This document shows, piece after piece, positions 10,082 to 31,160 of a stretch of DNA of 64,000 nt. Positions within the stretch are counted from its first letter, which is position 1. The number at the start of each line of letters is the position of its first letter. The DNA comes from Lumbricus rubellus (taxonomy: Eukaryota; Annelida; Clitellata; Crassiclitellata; Lumbricidae), in contig OX243824.1 of assembly GCA_945859605.1 (NCBI GenBank), forward strand, positions 22,793,417-22,857,416. Reading direction: 5' to 3'. The translations under genes were made by a program, and so were the position numbers. The notes under the pieces were generated by a model. It made no database searches. It had not been told where the DNA came from and was given only the letters and a program-made list of their open reading frames with translations.

Positions 10082-11095
10082 TGTAATTATTTCTGTAATA
10101 AATAATTATTCATTTACGACACGCTTCTCTTCTTAATCTGGTTTAATTATTCACAAAATTACTCGACGGTTTCTCTTATCCGTCGTGACAAGTACAGTAT
10201 GATTCACACTAGTACAACCCTTAGTAGATAACTCCAATAAAGGAAAACTAATTAGTTATTCAATTAGTTATTTTAATTAGTTCTTTAATTAGTTATTTAA
10301 TTAGTTATTTAATTAGTTAACAGTGCGTTCAATTTGCATTTCTCTTAATTATCGACGTTAATCATCGCTTCGCATTTACATTAATTATCAGTGCGTCCAA
10401 TTAACTATCAACTTATTCACAGCAAAGAGCAAACAATACTTCTCGGTTTTAACTACAACAACCACACTCAAAAGGGTATACTTCCCTGATTCTCCAGATA
10501 TAGTTATTGCAAATGTCTGCCAGTGAAATTCCGTCCGGACATCTACCAGCGCGTCAGTCGCGACCGCGGATGAAATCGAAGTTCCGACAATTTGGATAAA
10601 TTTACAAATTTCTCTTCTTGCAGACACTACGGTCTTAACGGAAGGAAAACCCACTGCTCGGCCTCCAAAACAATTTCTTTCAACAGCTTATTTCACGGCA
10701 ATCAGCCTACCGAACTTCGGAAATTCTTCCACAATTTCTGCCACTCGAGTGCGTAGATGTTACCCGACCAAAATCTTGCCTCGCACTGACGAGTTCAGTG
10801 CTCTCGGCCAATCACAGGCCACATCACGTGACTCGTTCGAGTCGCGTGACCGAGGCGGTCCAATCAAAGCTGTTGCGTTGCCGCCGATCTAAAAATAGAG
10901 TGTCGCAATGCGGCACTCTCCGCTAAAACAGGATTACTGTACCGGAGGTCGGTTCCAAAAAGTGGCTAAACTCCGAAGGCCGGTCGCAAATTTAGCAAGG
11001 CCGTAAATTTAGCTAGGCCATAAATTTAGCTAGGCCGCAAAGTCGTTTAGGCCGCAAATTTATAATTAACGATCGCAATTTCCACGATCGTTACA
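10082..11095 (-). repeat. Putative LTR, second copy
   Basis: Counterpart of the LTR at 3792-4805. Three substitutions were seen between them (4422/10712, 4564/10854, 4754/11044), all in the half next to the polypurine tract. If these two are the 5' and 3' LTRs of one insertion, this is about 0.3 percent divergence, which implies a young element. Confidence 0.5.
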
Positions 11096-11110
11096 CTCCC
11101 CCCCCCACTT
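11096..11110 (-). other. Polypurine tract next to LTR, second copy
   Basis: Same poly-G tract, one period away from the first. Here it belongs to the truncated outer unit that ends at 12653. Confidence 0.75.
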
Positions 11111-12653
11111 AGTCTGAAATTTTCCACCATAGGGGAAAATTTATCAGCTCCTGCTGATCTTAACCGAGAAACATTGTGTTAACATTCAGTAGGGCACTCT
11201 ACGGCCAAAACATCAAAGGACTAAACTAAAAGAGTTCACTAGATCACATCAACTGTAACTGCAAGCAACGATATCGACACGATTGGCGATATACCACATC
11301 TAACGGATACTCTACAAAACTTTGCAGGTCATTGCAAAACTTAAAGTTCTCACAAGGCAGGAAATAATCATGCTTAATACGCAATGCAAAATTATAGCAG
11401 CAACCAATCGAATGTAACTGTAAAACATGACACGTTTAAACAAACAATCACATTACTATAATCATTAATTTCCATTCACTTTCATCACTTGCTCGGGACC
11501 ACTTACAAGGATAAATAAATGTCTTCCTAAAACACTAAAAGGTCATGTCCCGGCACCAGATTCAGTACAATATTATCATTCATACTAACAGCATAAACAT
11601 AGCTTGACCCTCATCACAAGATACACTGAGTGTCAAAGCAAGCACTTGTCTCATCACTCCGACAATTCATTTGCACACAGCATCACAGGAATCTTGCTCC
11701 TAACCAGTCAGACTAAACTACAGCTCAAATATTACTCAGGGTTAGAAATTGACAACACTTTTAACTAATGCTGTATTCCATCTACACAACCCTTTCAGAT
11801 ACACATACAACCACCAACGATTGCAACGAACTCTTTTCTGTGCATTCATAAACATGGGTAGTTACCACATCATCACAGACAGAACACATTACACTTAGGC
11901 TGAGACTACTAAGCAAAGGCTTTAATGCTTCTCCCCACGTCTACCTTACAAGACGGAATACAACAGAGCAGACCACCCGAGACAAGTTAAACAAAGGGAT
12001 TTACTGCTTAGTAAAACATACCCAAGAAACTAACGGGTTTCTCTCTAACCTCTACAATGACCTCTCCACGTCTACCTTACAAGACGGAGTACAACAGAGC
12101 AGAACAGTAACGCTAACTAGTAAGCAAAAGGATTTACTGCTTAGTAAAGCATACCAAAGAAACTAGGCCGTCTACAGCTCACACTCTACACCAGGTCATC
12201 TGTCTCACCTCTCATATAATCTAAACTGACTGCGGGGACATTAGACTACTTACAAGTCTACAATCTGTCTTACTCACACACTACTCGGAACTTACACATA
12301 TCACACAGACATACTAGATCCTTTCACACATCCTATCTACACAACTCACCAATCAACATCCAAGACTACTTCTACTAACTGCTACAAAGGTCAAGCTACT
12401 CATAATTCAATATGCTAAATAATACCTTCCTAACTTTTATGAGTATGCACATTCAACTTTAAAATACATTCACCACAGTTACTGAGCTCAGCTACTCATA
12501 ATCCACAATACTGAATACCACCTTATTAATTTCCTATTACAGTTATATGCAAATTTAACCTTAAAACTGCATACACAACATTTGCCCTTTTTCTGTGGCA
12601 ACAACAACAGAAATGCAATGAAACACGCAAGTAAGCAACCTTATCCCTAAGCA
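11111..12653 (-). other. Non-coding 3' region of the truncated outer unit
   Basis: Counterpart of the left copy's 3' region, with the internal repeat at 11931-12020 and 12061-12153. It differs from 4821-6363 at about nine to ten single bases and stops abruptly at 12653, so this unit has lost its 5' end. Confidence 0.7.
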
Positions 12654-12808
12654 TCTACATGTACGTATTCATTTTATTTTTCCTCCTTCCCTTCTCCTCT
12701 TCCTGTTCCTCTGCCTCCTCTACTCTTCCTTGTTCTTTCTTCGGCCTCATTTTCTTATTTGTCCCTCTCTGCCTGCCCGTCTTCTTCTCCTTCTTCGTGA
12801 TCAGCTTT

Positions 12809-13788
12809 GGGGTTATTGCATAATTACGTAACGCTCGAGGGTGGGTGGGGTCATTGAAAACGTTACGAGACGTTACGGGGGTGGGTGGGTGGGGGAAGCT
12901 AAACGTTACGTAACGCCTTGAATTTTTTTAATGAATATTAAATTACCTTCGAATGATACTAACTTCAGACATGATGTGATCGAAGTTTAAACTTCGTGAG
13001 ATTGATTTAAAACTTAACCGAAGTAGCCTAGGTCTATTTATCTGAATAAGATGCGGTAGCAGACACCAGTTACATGCCAGGTCAGTTCTGTTCTCCCGTT
13101 TGTGCAAACCGGAAACCGCTGTTTCAATTGTTCTGATCTGTGATAGTTTTAACAACGGAACAACGTGGTAGACCTAATTCCCCATGAGTTCCTGACATCG
13201 AAGAACCACTTTGACGCATATTTTAGAATAATAATTATTTTAGGCCTACTTAATGGACACAAATTTAAACATTTAAAATTATTGTGCTTAACAAAACTAT
13301 AAACAGTAGGTTATTTCGATTTGGACAAAATCATGTAATTATTGAAGTGCCCAGAATAAGCAAATAATTAGTTCATCTTAATTTTGATGAACTATTAATG
13401 AGTAAGCCCGTGATACTTTTCATCAGTGTGTAAAATTGTAGCCTACACTTTATGCATTTCAAACATGACTGTTATTTATATAAATAAACATATATTCTGT
13501 AGACCTATATTGTAGGCTAGACTACTGCCAAATTCGCCTATAATTCACATAGCCTATACTAGTCTATATTAAATTCACTACGAAAATACCGGGTACGAAT
13601 TATAATTACGCGCACACATAAGCCAACAATAGACCTAACTCTAAACTGATTTTTCGTAACATTCGTTACGTAACGCTGAGGAGGGTGGGTGGGTGGGTCA
13701 AGGCAAACGTTACGAAGCGTTACAGGGTGGGTGGGTGGGTGGGTCGAAAACGGTCATTTTCGGCGTTACGTAATTATGCAATGACCCC
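12809..13788. mobile_element. MITE with 26-bp inverted ends and G-rich subterminal repeats
   Basis: The left end ggggttattgcataattacg (from 12809) is matched inversely by the right end at 13763-13788, 25 of 26 bases. Inside each end lie direct cgttacg-type words and runs of gggtgggtgggtggg on the plus strand (12840-12895 and 13682-13744). The roughly 980-bp interior has no coding capacity. The superfamily is not assigned: flanking TTT on both sides could be a 3-bp target duplication. Confidence 0.75.
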
Positions 13789-13904
13789 TTTCTGCTTCTG
13801 TTAACTACCTCTTCGTTTCCTTCATTAGTGCATTCGGAAATTAGTAATTAGTAATAGGCCTATAATTGAATATTCGCTATGCATTAAAATCTTTCAATTT
13901 TACT

Positions 13905-14180
13905 ACAAAATGTTGATACTACTGTTGCTACTACTACTACTATTGCTACTCTTACTGCTGCTGCTGCTGATACCGCTAATACTACCACTACGACGGCTAC
14001 CGCTAGAACTACTACTACTACAACTACTACAGTGACTATGACTGCTACTACTTCTCCGATCACCATCACTACCACAACACTACCATTACTATTGCTACTA
14101 CTATAACTACTACAGCTTCTGCTACTACCAACATCATCATCTTGATATTTATTACTGTTACTGCCATTTTACTACATGCT
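13905..14180. repeat. Degenerate CTA/CTG trinucleotide repeat
   Basis: Imperfect trinucleotide run (actactgttgctactactac and variants). ORFs reading through it encode only Val/Ala/Thr runs and are not genes. Confidence 0.85.
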
Positions 14181-14194
14181 AGGTTGTAAACATA

Positions 14195-14395
14195 CTACCC
14201 CGGGTGTGTACTGGTACACGACCTGTTAATGACGTGGCGGGAATGATACGGGTACGGGTATACCCGCGGGTACGGGTATACCCGCGGGTACGGGTCGGAT
14301 CGGGTAGTAATTTTTAGTACGGGTCGGGTACAGGCACGGGTAGCGGTCCTACCTCACGGGTACGGGTCGGGTAGCAAAATACTGTACCCGCAGTC
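14195..14395. repeat. GGGTACGGGTATACCC-type GC-rich repeat block
   Basis: About 200 bp of degenerate units built on cgggtacgggtatacccg, themselves partly palindromic, ending in tactgtacccgcagtcccc. It looks like the end of a repetitive element rather than host sequence. Confidence 0.65.
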
Positions 14396-14990
14396 CCCTA
14401 ATTCTCCTCTCTGCGGGTCTCTTCATGGTCTTCCTGCCCTCTTCGGTCTGCTGATCGACTTGATCTCTTGGTTCCAAGGCCAAGGACTGCCATGGCATTT
14501 AGTATTTTATTGTAACAGCAGAATAAGTCAAGCTATTGTTTTAGGCTAATACTAAACTAAAAGCCTGTGTAATTGTCCTGCAAGACTTATAGTCCTTGGC
14601 CTGCCATGAGGTCCCGTATGCACTTTGGTGTTGGGGGAGTTTCTCACTTCCAATCAGTCAGTGGGTCGCTGGACATGAAAAATCACCGAGGTGTTTGTCC
14701 GCCATGACGTCACGAATGGCGCAATTGCAAAATCCAATATGGCCGCCACTGATTCCACAAAACATGTACTTTCGCATAAGTAAAATGTTGGATTCTGTGT
14801 GTGTAGAACATGATTATGTATACAAGAATAGTTTCTAAATAATAAAGTAACATCTTCAACTATATAAACTAGTTATAAGTCCTTTTTAGGAACAATCAAA
14901 AGAAAAAAACATGATTATCTATCGACAACCAACATGAAATGAAGAAATTATGCCATTGTCGGTGTGCGTCGTAAAAAAATCAACATTTTC
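14396..14990. other. Non-coding, no feature recognised
   Basis: Unique-looking AT-moderate sequence. An 80-residue ORF at 14596-14838 has no protein-like character or recognised motif. Confidence 0.5.
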
Positions 14991-14994
14991 ACAC

Positions 14995-15295
14995 ATTTTA
15001 ATTTATTTTGCACTTCCGGTCATCAAAAGACAACTCAATTGGTATCAAAAATAGCCCTAAACGCCCTCTATTATAGAATGACATAATTTATTTCTCTTAA
15101 AAAATAAATCATGAATATGTTGTAATAGAAAAAACATGTAAATTTTACGAAAATAAAACACCTTTTTATATATTTTAATATTTTAATTTATTTTGAGCAC
15201 TTCCGGTTGTCAAAAGACAACTCAGTGACAACCAAAATGTAGCCCTACATTCCCTCTAGAGTATGGTATAATTTGTTTCTCTTAATATTAAGTGA
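14995..15295. repeat. Diverged direct repeat pair
   Basis: About 110 bp at 14995-15105 recurs at 15180-15290; both contain tttaatttattttg, cacttccggt, tcaaaagacaactca, then tagccctaNANNCCCTCTA and ttatttctcttaa-like ends. The two copies have diverged, so the duplication is old. Confidence 0.75.
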
Positions 15296-15499
15296 CTAAA
15301 AAGATATAGACGAAAATCTAGGGGTTGGTATCCACCCCCCTGGTACCTCGGGTATAATGGGCATAACGTTTGAACGGTGTGAGATATCATCTCACATTTT
15401 ACCTCAAAATGTGTGCCAATGAACCCTCTACAGCTTCCTAAAAGGTCAAATTTTTATTCCATACGGAACAAGTTTCAAATCGAAAAAACCTAGGGGGGT

Positions 15500-16336
15500 A
15501 GATACCACCCCTTGGTAGCCCGAGGGTTAATTTTGACAAAACCCAATACATCTGGCTTGGCGGTAGAGCCCAACTTGCCAAGATCGACATGGAGCTCCTC
15601 CGCACCTTATTCCCAGCTATTCATTTCTCTACAACTGTTCGAGACCTGGGATTTACTCTGGACCCTGTCCTTTCTCTTTCTGACCATGTTAACCGCATCT
15701 CTCGAACATGCTTTTATCACCTGCGACATTATTGCGTTCTATCCGCCACTAACTCTCTCTTCAAGCAGTCAAGGCGCTTGTCCATGCACTGATTTGCTCT
15801 AGGGTTGACTTTGGAAACTCTGCATATGTTGGCCTCTCCTCTCTTAACCTCTCTAAACTTCAGTCAATACTTAATGCTGCTGCCCGGGTAATTGCTGGTC
15901 TTCCCAAATTCTCTCACATATCTGACTTCATCCGGGACACTCTTCACTGGCTTCCTGTACCTAAGCGCATTGAGTTCAAGATTCTGATCCTTATGCGCAA
16001 TTCTCTTCTTGGGGTAGCCCCTCATATCTTTGGGCATTGTGTAATCTGGTTTCCACTCTTCCTGGTCGCTCTGCCCTCCGTTCGGCTTCAAATGGCCTTC
16101 TTGTTGTTCCTCGCATGCGTGGAGCTACTGCCCAATCTAGAAGCTTTGCTTATGTTGGCCCTTCTTGTTGGAATCGCCTCCCTCACAAGCTACGTCTTGA
16201 GCTCCTTGGTCTCTCTCTTCCTCTGTTTCGTAAACGCCTGAAGACTATACTATTTGATGCGGGAGCGCTAACTTGGGTCGGGAGCGCTACTGAATCTGCG
16301 AGCGGCGCTTTATAAGTGTTCAATTACAATTACAAT
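15500..16336 (+). pseudogene. CR1/L2-like LINE fragment, C-terminal part of ORF2
   Basis: The broken reading frames together resemble the region after the reverse transcriptase core of CR1-clade LINEs: a KTQYIWLGG / VRDLGFTLDPVLSLSDHVN segment, an AARVIAGLPKF..LHWLPVPKRIEFKI segment, and the terminal WNRLPHKLR..FRKRLKTILF block. At least two frame changes are present. The 3' end runs into a short caattacaattacaat tail at 16320-16336. The element stops 10 bp before the splice acceptor of the next FReD exon. Confidence 0.85.
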
Positions 16337-16346
16337 CTGTTGACAG

Positions 16347-26083
<9,737 letters not shown>

Positions 26084-28060
26084 AACATTATGCTGCATGC
26101 TGTGTAGTTAGAAACAGAATGCAATCGATAATTTGCCTTATTATATCATGGTAGTCAAAAATAGATCGTAAGCTTATTCTAACTATCGCATACCTGATTT
26201 AGTAGGCTACAGTAGTTGCAAGTGCAATAAAACAGCCTTATAGCGCCGTCTTTGCTGAACTATGCTGGAGCCAATATAACATTTTATTTGCTTCATTTCA
26301 TTTGCATTGTTGTATGCTGTCATAAAACAGCATTTTTCTTTGTGCAGTGCTATCACTGCCAATTATTACGATCGCGCTTTGCTGGCTAACATGACGGCTA
26401 TAGCAAAGGTGTCAGAGAACTAATCTACCGGCCATAATAGCCAGCTGACGATATTTTGATGGCCCTCAGAGCCTGTCGGAGAAACTGCACAATTTTGCAA
26501 TTGCAGTCTGTTTAAAAAATCTCATTTATGAGGCTTGGTTAACTTCTTAAACGATGTTAGTGACTGATATAATTATTATCAAAATGTAAGATTTTAAAAT
26601 TTCTAATGTGACTGCATGCTATTATAATGTGAGATCTTGTGTCATCGTTTCATTCAAAGAAGCGTTAGATTAGTGCCGCATTCCATGCTAGGCAGTGGTT
26701 GTAAATAGGCCTTATCATTCCGCCGTTTTGGTTTTAATTAAATTAGGCAGTAATCAGATATCATAATAAAGTGCATCAGTCAATATCGACTTCGTGTTGG
26801 AACAAATTAAAAAAATTAAACCTTATTCTTTACACAATAAATTAATCATTTTGACAAATTTTATTAGGATGACTGTCTCAAGTAATTTAAATTCAGTTAA
26901 ATTTGTGAAAAATGGCCATTATGATGTCGCCAGTCTTAGACACTTCAAGGACTATCGGCGTTATTGTACAGATTAAGAACATGGATTTTTTCAGAGAAGT
27001 TTCTTGATGCATAGCCTATTTCTCAATAATATGATATTATTAATCTTGTGTGTCATTATTAAAATTAATTGTTTAGGCCTACTTAGCGCGAAGAAATATG
27101 TTAAACATCAAAACGTTGATGTTAGAAAGTAGACTATAGGTTCCTGAAGCTGCACTGTTACAGTAGGCCTATATAAGTCAATAGAATGAATGAATGAATG
27201 AATGAATTAACGAAAAGTAGGTGTCAGTTTCAATACTTTCAAACACTTTTGAACGAGGGGTGAATACCAGAGCCCCTTATCCAAGTTTCTGTACAGCTTG
27301 ACATCTTTGGATTCCGTACTGGCAGCATGCAAAATGGACAAAATGCAGCCTGCTTTATAGCTGACTCGATTTAGATAGGCCTGATAATACATGTAATGCT
27401 TGTGAATAAGCAGATATGCCTGAAGTGATTTCAGTGTGCTGCTGGTAAATTTCAAATTGTTGCATAACTGTCATTTATTGATAATTAGCCTAATTTTTGT
27501 GCAGCTGTGAAAGGTTGTATTACAGCGAGATTCCAATCAAATAGCCATAATTATATCGATAGGCCTACTATTCGCATGTCCGCCCGCAGGAGGGTTTAAA
27601 GCCAACTGTCATTGTTGCATTTTTTTAGAAGGGCTTCATAATGCAAGACAAGCAATTAAGAGCATAATTATTTATTTCTACAGAGATTTCTAAACGTAGA
27701 TTTCGGGCCTACGACTTTCACTGTGCGTGTCATTCGTATCATTAGTGCTCTGGTATGTAGCCTACGTATCCATTATCCGGTTAATAGGCCTGCAAACGAT
27801 AATCTCTTAACCTGATGCTCACGATGAACGGTCATTTTCATACAGACCTACAGAAACACGCAGATGACAATGCCATGATGTTTAATCACTCGTTTGATAT
27901 GCATAATTTTTAAATATGCTTCTTGTATACGAACAATCATCATATGCGTTAATAAATCCGGATTTCTGATGTGTGCTTACCTGCAGCCTTTGTTGTTGTT
28001 TTGCCAATAAGCCTACTAAAACTAAAACTGTGCAAGAGTATAGAGTATAGGTATCACACA
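26084..28060. other. 3' flank of gene A, duplicated downstream of gene C
   Basis: Scattered blocks match 60018-61870: acagcattttt..gtgcagtgct near 26330 (60310), aatcagatatcat near 26752 (60840), agtcttaNacactt near 26930 (61030), and gcttcttgtatacgaacaa near 27918 (61750). The shared segment shows the duplicated unit included about 2 kb beyond the gene. It also contains a gaatgaatgaat run at 27186-27208. No gene. Confidence 0.7.
26226..26231 (+). promoter_or_regulatory. Polyadenylation signal AATAAA, gene A
   Basis: AATAAA 143 bp after the stop codon of gene A. Gene C has the same signal 160 bp after its stop, within homologous 3' flank. Confidence 0.7.
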
Positions 28061-28146
28061 GGGTAATCTATGGTATCTTGAACATCACAGTCAAAACAGT
28101 TGGTCTTGAACTGTAAAGCATAATATTTAAATCGTTGTAAATTTTC

Positions 28147-28150
<4 letters not shown>

Positions 28151-28187
<37 letters not shown>
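28151..28187. repeat. AT dinucleotide microsatellite
   Basis: About 18 ta units. Confidence 0.95.
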
Positions 28188-28190
<3 letters not shown>

Positions 28191-28273
28191 CGTTCGTAGC
28201 AGGTACCGTTCGTAGTTCGTAGCAGGTACCATTCAGTAGCGTTTCGCATGCGAGTTTCCCGGAAAAAATAGGG

Positions 28274-28400
28274 AAGAGAGAGAGAGAGACAGACACACAC
28301 AGACAGAGACAGACAGACAGAGACAAAGAGTGACATACATAGACGGAAAGACAGAGACACAGACACAGAGACACAGACACAGGCACAGACAGACAAAGGC
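28274..28400. repeat. GA/CA-rich simple repeat
   Basis: agagagag followed by mixed agacagacac words. The ORFs crossing it (Cys/Leu/Ser/Val runs) are not genes. Confidence 0.9.
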
Positions 28401-30009
28401 AGAGTGCGTTGTAGGTTGTAGGAACTGGTTTGGAGTGGTTTTGAGGCGAGGTGGCATTCCAAAGAGCAGTCCAATTTTGGGTATAATCTAGTTTGGGCCA
28501 AAGTAGTCCATGTTCGCGGTATAAAGATTCCATGTCTTTCCGAAGAGCGTAGAGATCGAAGATAAACTGTAGAATGGGGAGAGCGAATGTCTGAAATAAT
28601 TTTTGAGAAAAGCCCATTCGGGAAATGAGGAAGACACCAAATGCCACTTTCCAGTATCGGCTAACAGTAACCTACAAAGTAACGTTATAACCATTGTTTT
28701 ACAAAACAATCTATCATTCCGTCTTTGACAGAAATGTATGGGCTTCGAATCACGCCGTAACTATGATGGTCCGTAGGACCGTATCCGATAATCAGATTGC
28801 ATGTGCTCCTTATGAGTCTTATGACAACCTCACTGCATTACCGTGGAGCTTGTGACTTATCTCAATGTTTAAATGTGCCTGGTAAGTATTTGTGTCCATG
28901 ATAACTCGATATGCCTTTAAGTAGACTGAACCTTGTGATTGCTGTCTAACGATTTGCTAACGTAGGCCTAGAGTCTACTATTACAGTATTATCCATTCAT
29001 TTTCATCCAGGCATAATGCCATTTTTCTTAGTAGTGGCCAACTTAATTGTTTATCCTATGACTTCCAAACATAGCTTTCTAAGGACACTTTTGGGTTTCT
29101 ACAGTAATTACGCGGAAGTATGTGTAGCATATTCCGTCCTAACGGATATTAGTTTAATGTCTGAACTGCATTACGAGATAAACAGCTGCTGCTTTTGTTG
29201 CCACGGTGCGGTTCAGTTTTCAAACCTCTGTATCGAGTCACGAAACAGAAATCCACGTTGATTCCGTCGATATGAAATGACACCAATTATTCTGCAATTC
29301 ATTCTTGTAGGCCTATCTGGTTAATCTAAGCTTTGCTTACTACCGGGAATTGATGCCCCTGCATAAAGGACTTCATTTTATTAGGTTAATCCCTTAATTA
29401 GCCTACTGCCTGCAGTGCCTAACCCCGTATACCGCAAAGCCGCATTAATAGCATCCAACTATACTATGATACAGACATTAAGGCAGAATGTTGGTATAGT
29501 ATTACTTTAGAATATCAATAAAACATACATGCCTGTTCCGGAAAATGCATTTGTCAAACAGTTCAATACAATATAGAATATGAGGTTTACAGGAAAATAC
29601 AACAGCTGCGTTGTCATCTTCATTGGGGACTGAAACTCCAACTCAAGCACCTAATTTCCTTGTCAATAGTGCTCTGTAAAACTTTTGAACTAGTTTTCGC
29701 AGGGAATTCTATTTTAACACAAACAGAACAGGGAAGAGTTGACCCAGAAAATCACCAAATATTCTGTCTCCTTATCTTAGTTGGTTTATTTTCTGAATAT
29801 TGACCTAATCGCGGTTTGGTTTTTGAGCGCCTCCGAAGTTGACTTATGAATTGAATATCGTAGCAAAAATATAATTAGGCCTATACTAGTTAGTTTAGTT
29901 TACATAATATTGAACACTGTGCAAGTGTGCATGAACTGAGTTTTTATTTACTTCTATAATAACAGTTCTATTCAAAGTATATGCAATTATACACGCATAT
30001 TAGGCTACC
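28401..30009. other. Intergenic region between FReD genes A and B
   Basis: No supported gene. The short block cacggtgcggttcagttttcaaac at about 29202 recurs at about 31277 inside gene B intron 1. Small ORFs (for example 29016-29261) lack any recognised feature. Confidence 0.5.
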
Positions 30010-30285
30010 AATCTGTCAAATGTAAACATGCACGCTCTCCTCATTTCACGCTGCATCCTTGGTCGCGCTCCATCTTACCGACGCGATTTTCTGGTGTCCT
30101 GTGTTCGACGTTGTAGCGCGACTGGCTCTTCCCTCTGCCACAAAGGGAGAGCACCGAATACCACGGATTCGATTATCTGCTAAGCATTGCCGAACATTCT
30201 CGGATGCGGGGTCCTCCGTCTGGAATGGTATCCATTCGGAAATACGTGTGCTACATCTGACCCATAAAACTTTGGGTTTTTAAAT
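30010..30285 (+). pseudogene. Decayed CR1-like LINE ORF2 3' end
   Basis: Reading frames retain an L..P..RIRLSAKHCRTFSDAGSSVWN block, comparable to the terminal RAFSVxGPxxWN segment of the CR1 copies at 16100-16300 and 62395-62610. No intact frame. Confidence 0.45.
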
Positions 30286-30543
30286 CACTAGTCTTTGTCC
30301 CTGGACTGGGAGAGATGCTACATGTAAGTCACTTGAAGGGCCGTTATACAGGATCATAGAATGAATTATCTAACAATATGTAGATACATGCATTCCAATT
30401 ATTGTGCAACCTTATAAGTCCATACAACAAGCCACAGTCTTCAGCAACCAACTGCTGTTCGGCCATGAAGCCCATCATGCAGTAGCCTACAATCAGGATG
30501 TAATTTATCTTAACGCGGGTCTAGAAGCCAATGAATTACCTAT

Positions 30544-30586
30544 CACGTGTATGAAGACCTCGCTCAGTTCATCATCTATATAATAT
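30544..30586 (+). promoter_or_regulatory. Candidate promoter of FReD gene B (E-box and TATA-like)
   Basis: CACGTG at 30544-30549 and TATATAATAT at 30577-30586, about 110-150 bp before the start codon. No equivalent was found upstream of gene C, so this is tentative. Confidence 0.25.
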
Positions 30587-30694
30587 GTTTTACCTGATGC
30601 CATTTTGCCAAAGAGCTGATAGTAGCCGATAACCTTGCATATTTTGCTGTTAACCGAGTCTTCAGTGTATAGCTGTATTTAAGTAAATGTAGTC

Positions 30695-31160
30695 ATGAGT
30701 TTTGTCATGACATATTTCGTAACGGCTGTACTAATACTGATGACTCATGAGACAATCGCTCCCGTGAATGGACAGAGCACTGTACAAGGTTGTGACAATG
30801 GAGACCTTTTGATCAGCATCGTAGTTGAGATACAGCAGCTGAGAGTCGAGTTGTTTGATAAGCTAAACAAACAAGTTCAAAGTATTAATGAGCTCAATGC
30901 ATCGATTCAAGAAATGAAAGGTCAGCATGAGATTTGTAATGAATCCTTTCAAGAAATCAAAAGTCAGTATGGCGTCATTGTGACCAGTCTTCAAGCGGTG
31001 GATCGACGTCTCGAGGAACACGATTTCTCTATCAGGAACCAAACTCGGAACTCCCTTGAGGAACGCGACATCTCGATAAGGAACCAAACTCAGACCTCCC
31101 TCCAGGAACGCGACATTTCCATCAGGAACCAAACACAGAACTCGCGAACCTTCGCAAATG
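30695..31160 (+). CDS. FReD gene B exon 1: signal peptide and stalk
   Basis: 466 nt, phase 1 out, donor ATG|gtaaag. After the signal peptide it encodes one unit of the 42-residue stalk repeat ([23 protein letters not shown]), then 15-residue repeats containing SIRNQT, each with an N-glycosylation sequon (NQT), at about residues 109-150. Confidence 0.9.

Larger units (their letters stand above)
1..12653 (-). mobile_element. Tandem array of a gag-protease LTR retrotransposon (period 6290 bp)
   Basis: Positions 1-6290 repeat at 6291-12580, and a third copy runs from 12581 to 12653, where similarity stops abruptly. The left end lies outside the window. Coding sense is minus. Reading on the minus strand, the unit is: putative LTR, a 201-residue ORF, a 165-residue ORF, gag-protease, a 168-residue ORF, about 1.8 kb of non-coding 3' region, a poly-G polypurine tract, then the next LTR. 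Neighbouring units share LTRs (LTR-internal-LTR-internal). No reverse transcriptase, RNase H or integrase reading frame exists anywhere in the 6290-bp unit, so the element is non-autonomous. The coding part of the two copies appears identical, while about a dozen differences fall in 4422-6300 versus 10712-12590. Confidence 0.9.

Noticed and set aside
12581..12653. A separate LTR edge at 12653 (TGCTTAGGG on the minus strand starts with TG)
   Set aside because: The same sequence lies in the internal 3' region, and the polypurine tract places the LTR at 4805/11095; 12653 is better explained as a truncation point.
28276..28400. CRISPR-like or coding repeat
   Set aside because: Plain GA/CA simple sequence; the genome is eukaryotic and there is no repeat-spacer structure.
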